A stretch of DNA of 64,000 bases from CATQHD01 sp965243165 (GTDB lineage: Bacteria > Actinomycetota > Acidimicrobiia > Spongiisociales > Spongiisociaceae): assembly GCA_965243165.1 (NCBI GenBank), contig OZ251535.1:3038001-3102000 (forward strand), read 5' to 3'. Every line of letters begins with the position of its first letter. Positions within the stretch are counted from its first letter, which is position 1. The translations under genes and the position numbers were made by a program. Shown here piece by piece: positions 63,548-64,000 of the stretch. Below the pieces are notes generated by a model. The model made no database searches and was not told the origin of the DNA. It saw only the letters and a program-made list of their open reading frames with translations.

Positions 63548-64000
63548 TCAGGATGAGCTTTCTTCGAGCACGGTGGCGCCCAGCTCCTCCTGCAACAGGG
63601 GAAGGGGGTCGACAGCGGCGGACCTGCGAGGGGCGGGGGGGCGGTTGGAAGGCAAATCCCCGTCCAGGGGGGGAGGAGTTTCGGGGGGAGGGGGCGCCTC
63701 CGAATCCGGGGGCGGCGAAGGCGGAGGCGCCACCGCGCCCGGCCGCTGTTCGGGCGGCGCAGAGGAGGGCCCGCCGCCCGTCAAGCGGAAGGACACCGTG
63801 AGGCCGCTCCTGCCCAGCAGTTCCCCCGCCTGCTCTGCTATGTAGGGGCCCAATTTGGGGTCGCCCGACAGCTTCTCCAAGAGAAAGGTCTTGTCGGGCG
63901 AGACCTCGAACACCAGGGTGGAGTCTTCGATCCCACCCGGCATGGCTTCTCGGAATACGCCCAACCGGTAAGGCCCCAGGTTCTCCCCCACCCGCGCCAC
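63548..64000 (-). CDS. dnaX: C-terminal part of probable DNA polymerase III subunit gamma/tau
   Basis: 150 codons, open to the right edge of the window. The segment VGENLGPYRLGVFREAMPGGIEDSTLVFEVSPDKTFLLEKLSGD has the layout of the tau C-terminal domain (an interaction domain near the end of DnaX, with the typical 'r.....f.ea.p....dgtLvl.f......' pattern). A Pro-rich low-complexity stretch and an acidic end follow. The AAA+ part is outside the window, so the identification is moderate. Confidence 0.5.
   Translation of the reverse strand: MARVGENLGPYRLGVFREAMPGGIEDSTLVFEVSPDKTFLLEKLSGDPKLGPYIAEQAGELLGRSGLTVSFRLTGGGPSSAPPEQRPGAVAPPPSPPPDSEAPPPPETPPPLDGDLPSNRPPAPRRSAAVDPLPLLQEELGATVLEESSS

Overview
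The window reads as a chromosomal piece of a high-GC actinobacterium. The strongest signature is the minus-strand order pyrR-pyrB-pyrC-carA-carB-pyrD-pyrF, mihF (actinobacterial integration host factor), gmk, rpoZ, coaBC, metK, priA, def, fmt, rsmB, rpe, ribD/ribA. An uncultivated Acidimicrobiia-like lineage is a reasonable guess (caa3 oxidase, SLH-domain surface protein, class 1B-like PyrD), but the class is inference.

Layout. 1-5860: the 3' end of a B12-dependent ribonucleotide reductase, a Phd antitoxin with a PIN-toxin stub and a Fic protein, a PEBP-like protein, a ClpX-type zinc finger fused to an imidazolonepropionase-like amidohydrolase, a GDPD phosphodiesterase and a thioredoxin-like lipoprotein. 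6211-13310: a plus-strand cytochrome caa3 oxidase operon (subunits II, I, III, IV, CtaG, a cupredoxin-like lipoprotein and a membrane protein). 13765-20504: envelope genes, including an SLH surface protein and a divergent membrane AAA+/FtsH-like protease. 20611-27742: a partly AT-richer defence-type island on the minus strand: GHKL ATPase, two unknown proteins, C5 DNA methyltransferase and a frameshifted Vsr nuclease in overlapping genes, followed by an unknown protein plus an XRE/ImmA regulator with their own promoter. 27834-33154: ribD-ribA fusion, rpe, rsmB, fmt, def. 33166-39406: a plus-strand ABC importer (sulfonate/nitrate type) with a type I sulfatase, enclosed by small inverted-repeat elements. 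39432-54310: priA to pyrR with a PyrR-binding RNA leader. 54406-63385: four tandem paralogous lipoprotein genes and a secreted metzincin-like protease. 63548-64000: the 3' end of a probable dnaX.

Two recurring themes deserve attention. First, long G tracts lie inside the coding path of two accessory genes: 16 nt in the GHKL ATPase and 10 nt between the signal peptide and the body of the secreted protease. Both genes are out of frame as sequenced, and both would be restored by one added base, as expected for phase variation by slipped-strand mispairing. Homopolymer sequencing error is the main alternative, and rsmB and vsr also carry frameshifts here. Second, at least three families of small non-coding repeats (two of about 205-212 bp with terminal inverted repeats, one hairpin type) are scattered between genes and mark the edges of inserted blocks.

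Most housekeeping genes are translationally coupled through ATGA, GTGA or TGATG overlaps, which fixed many start codons.
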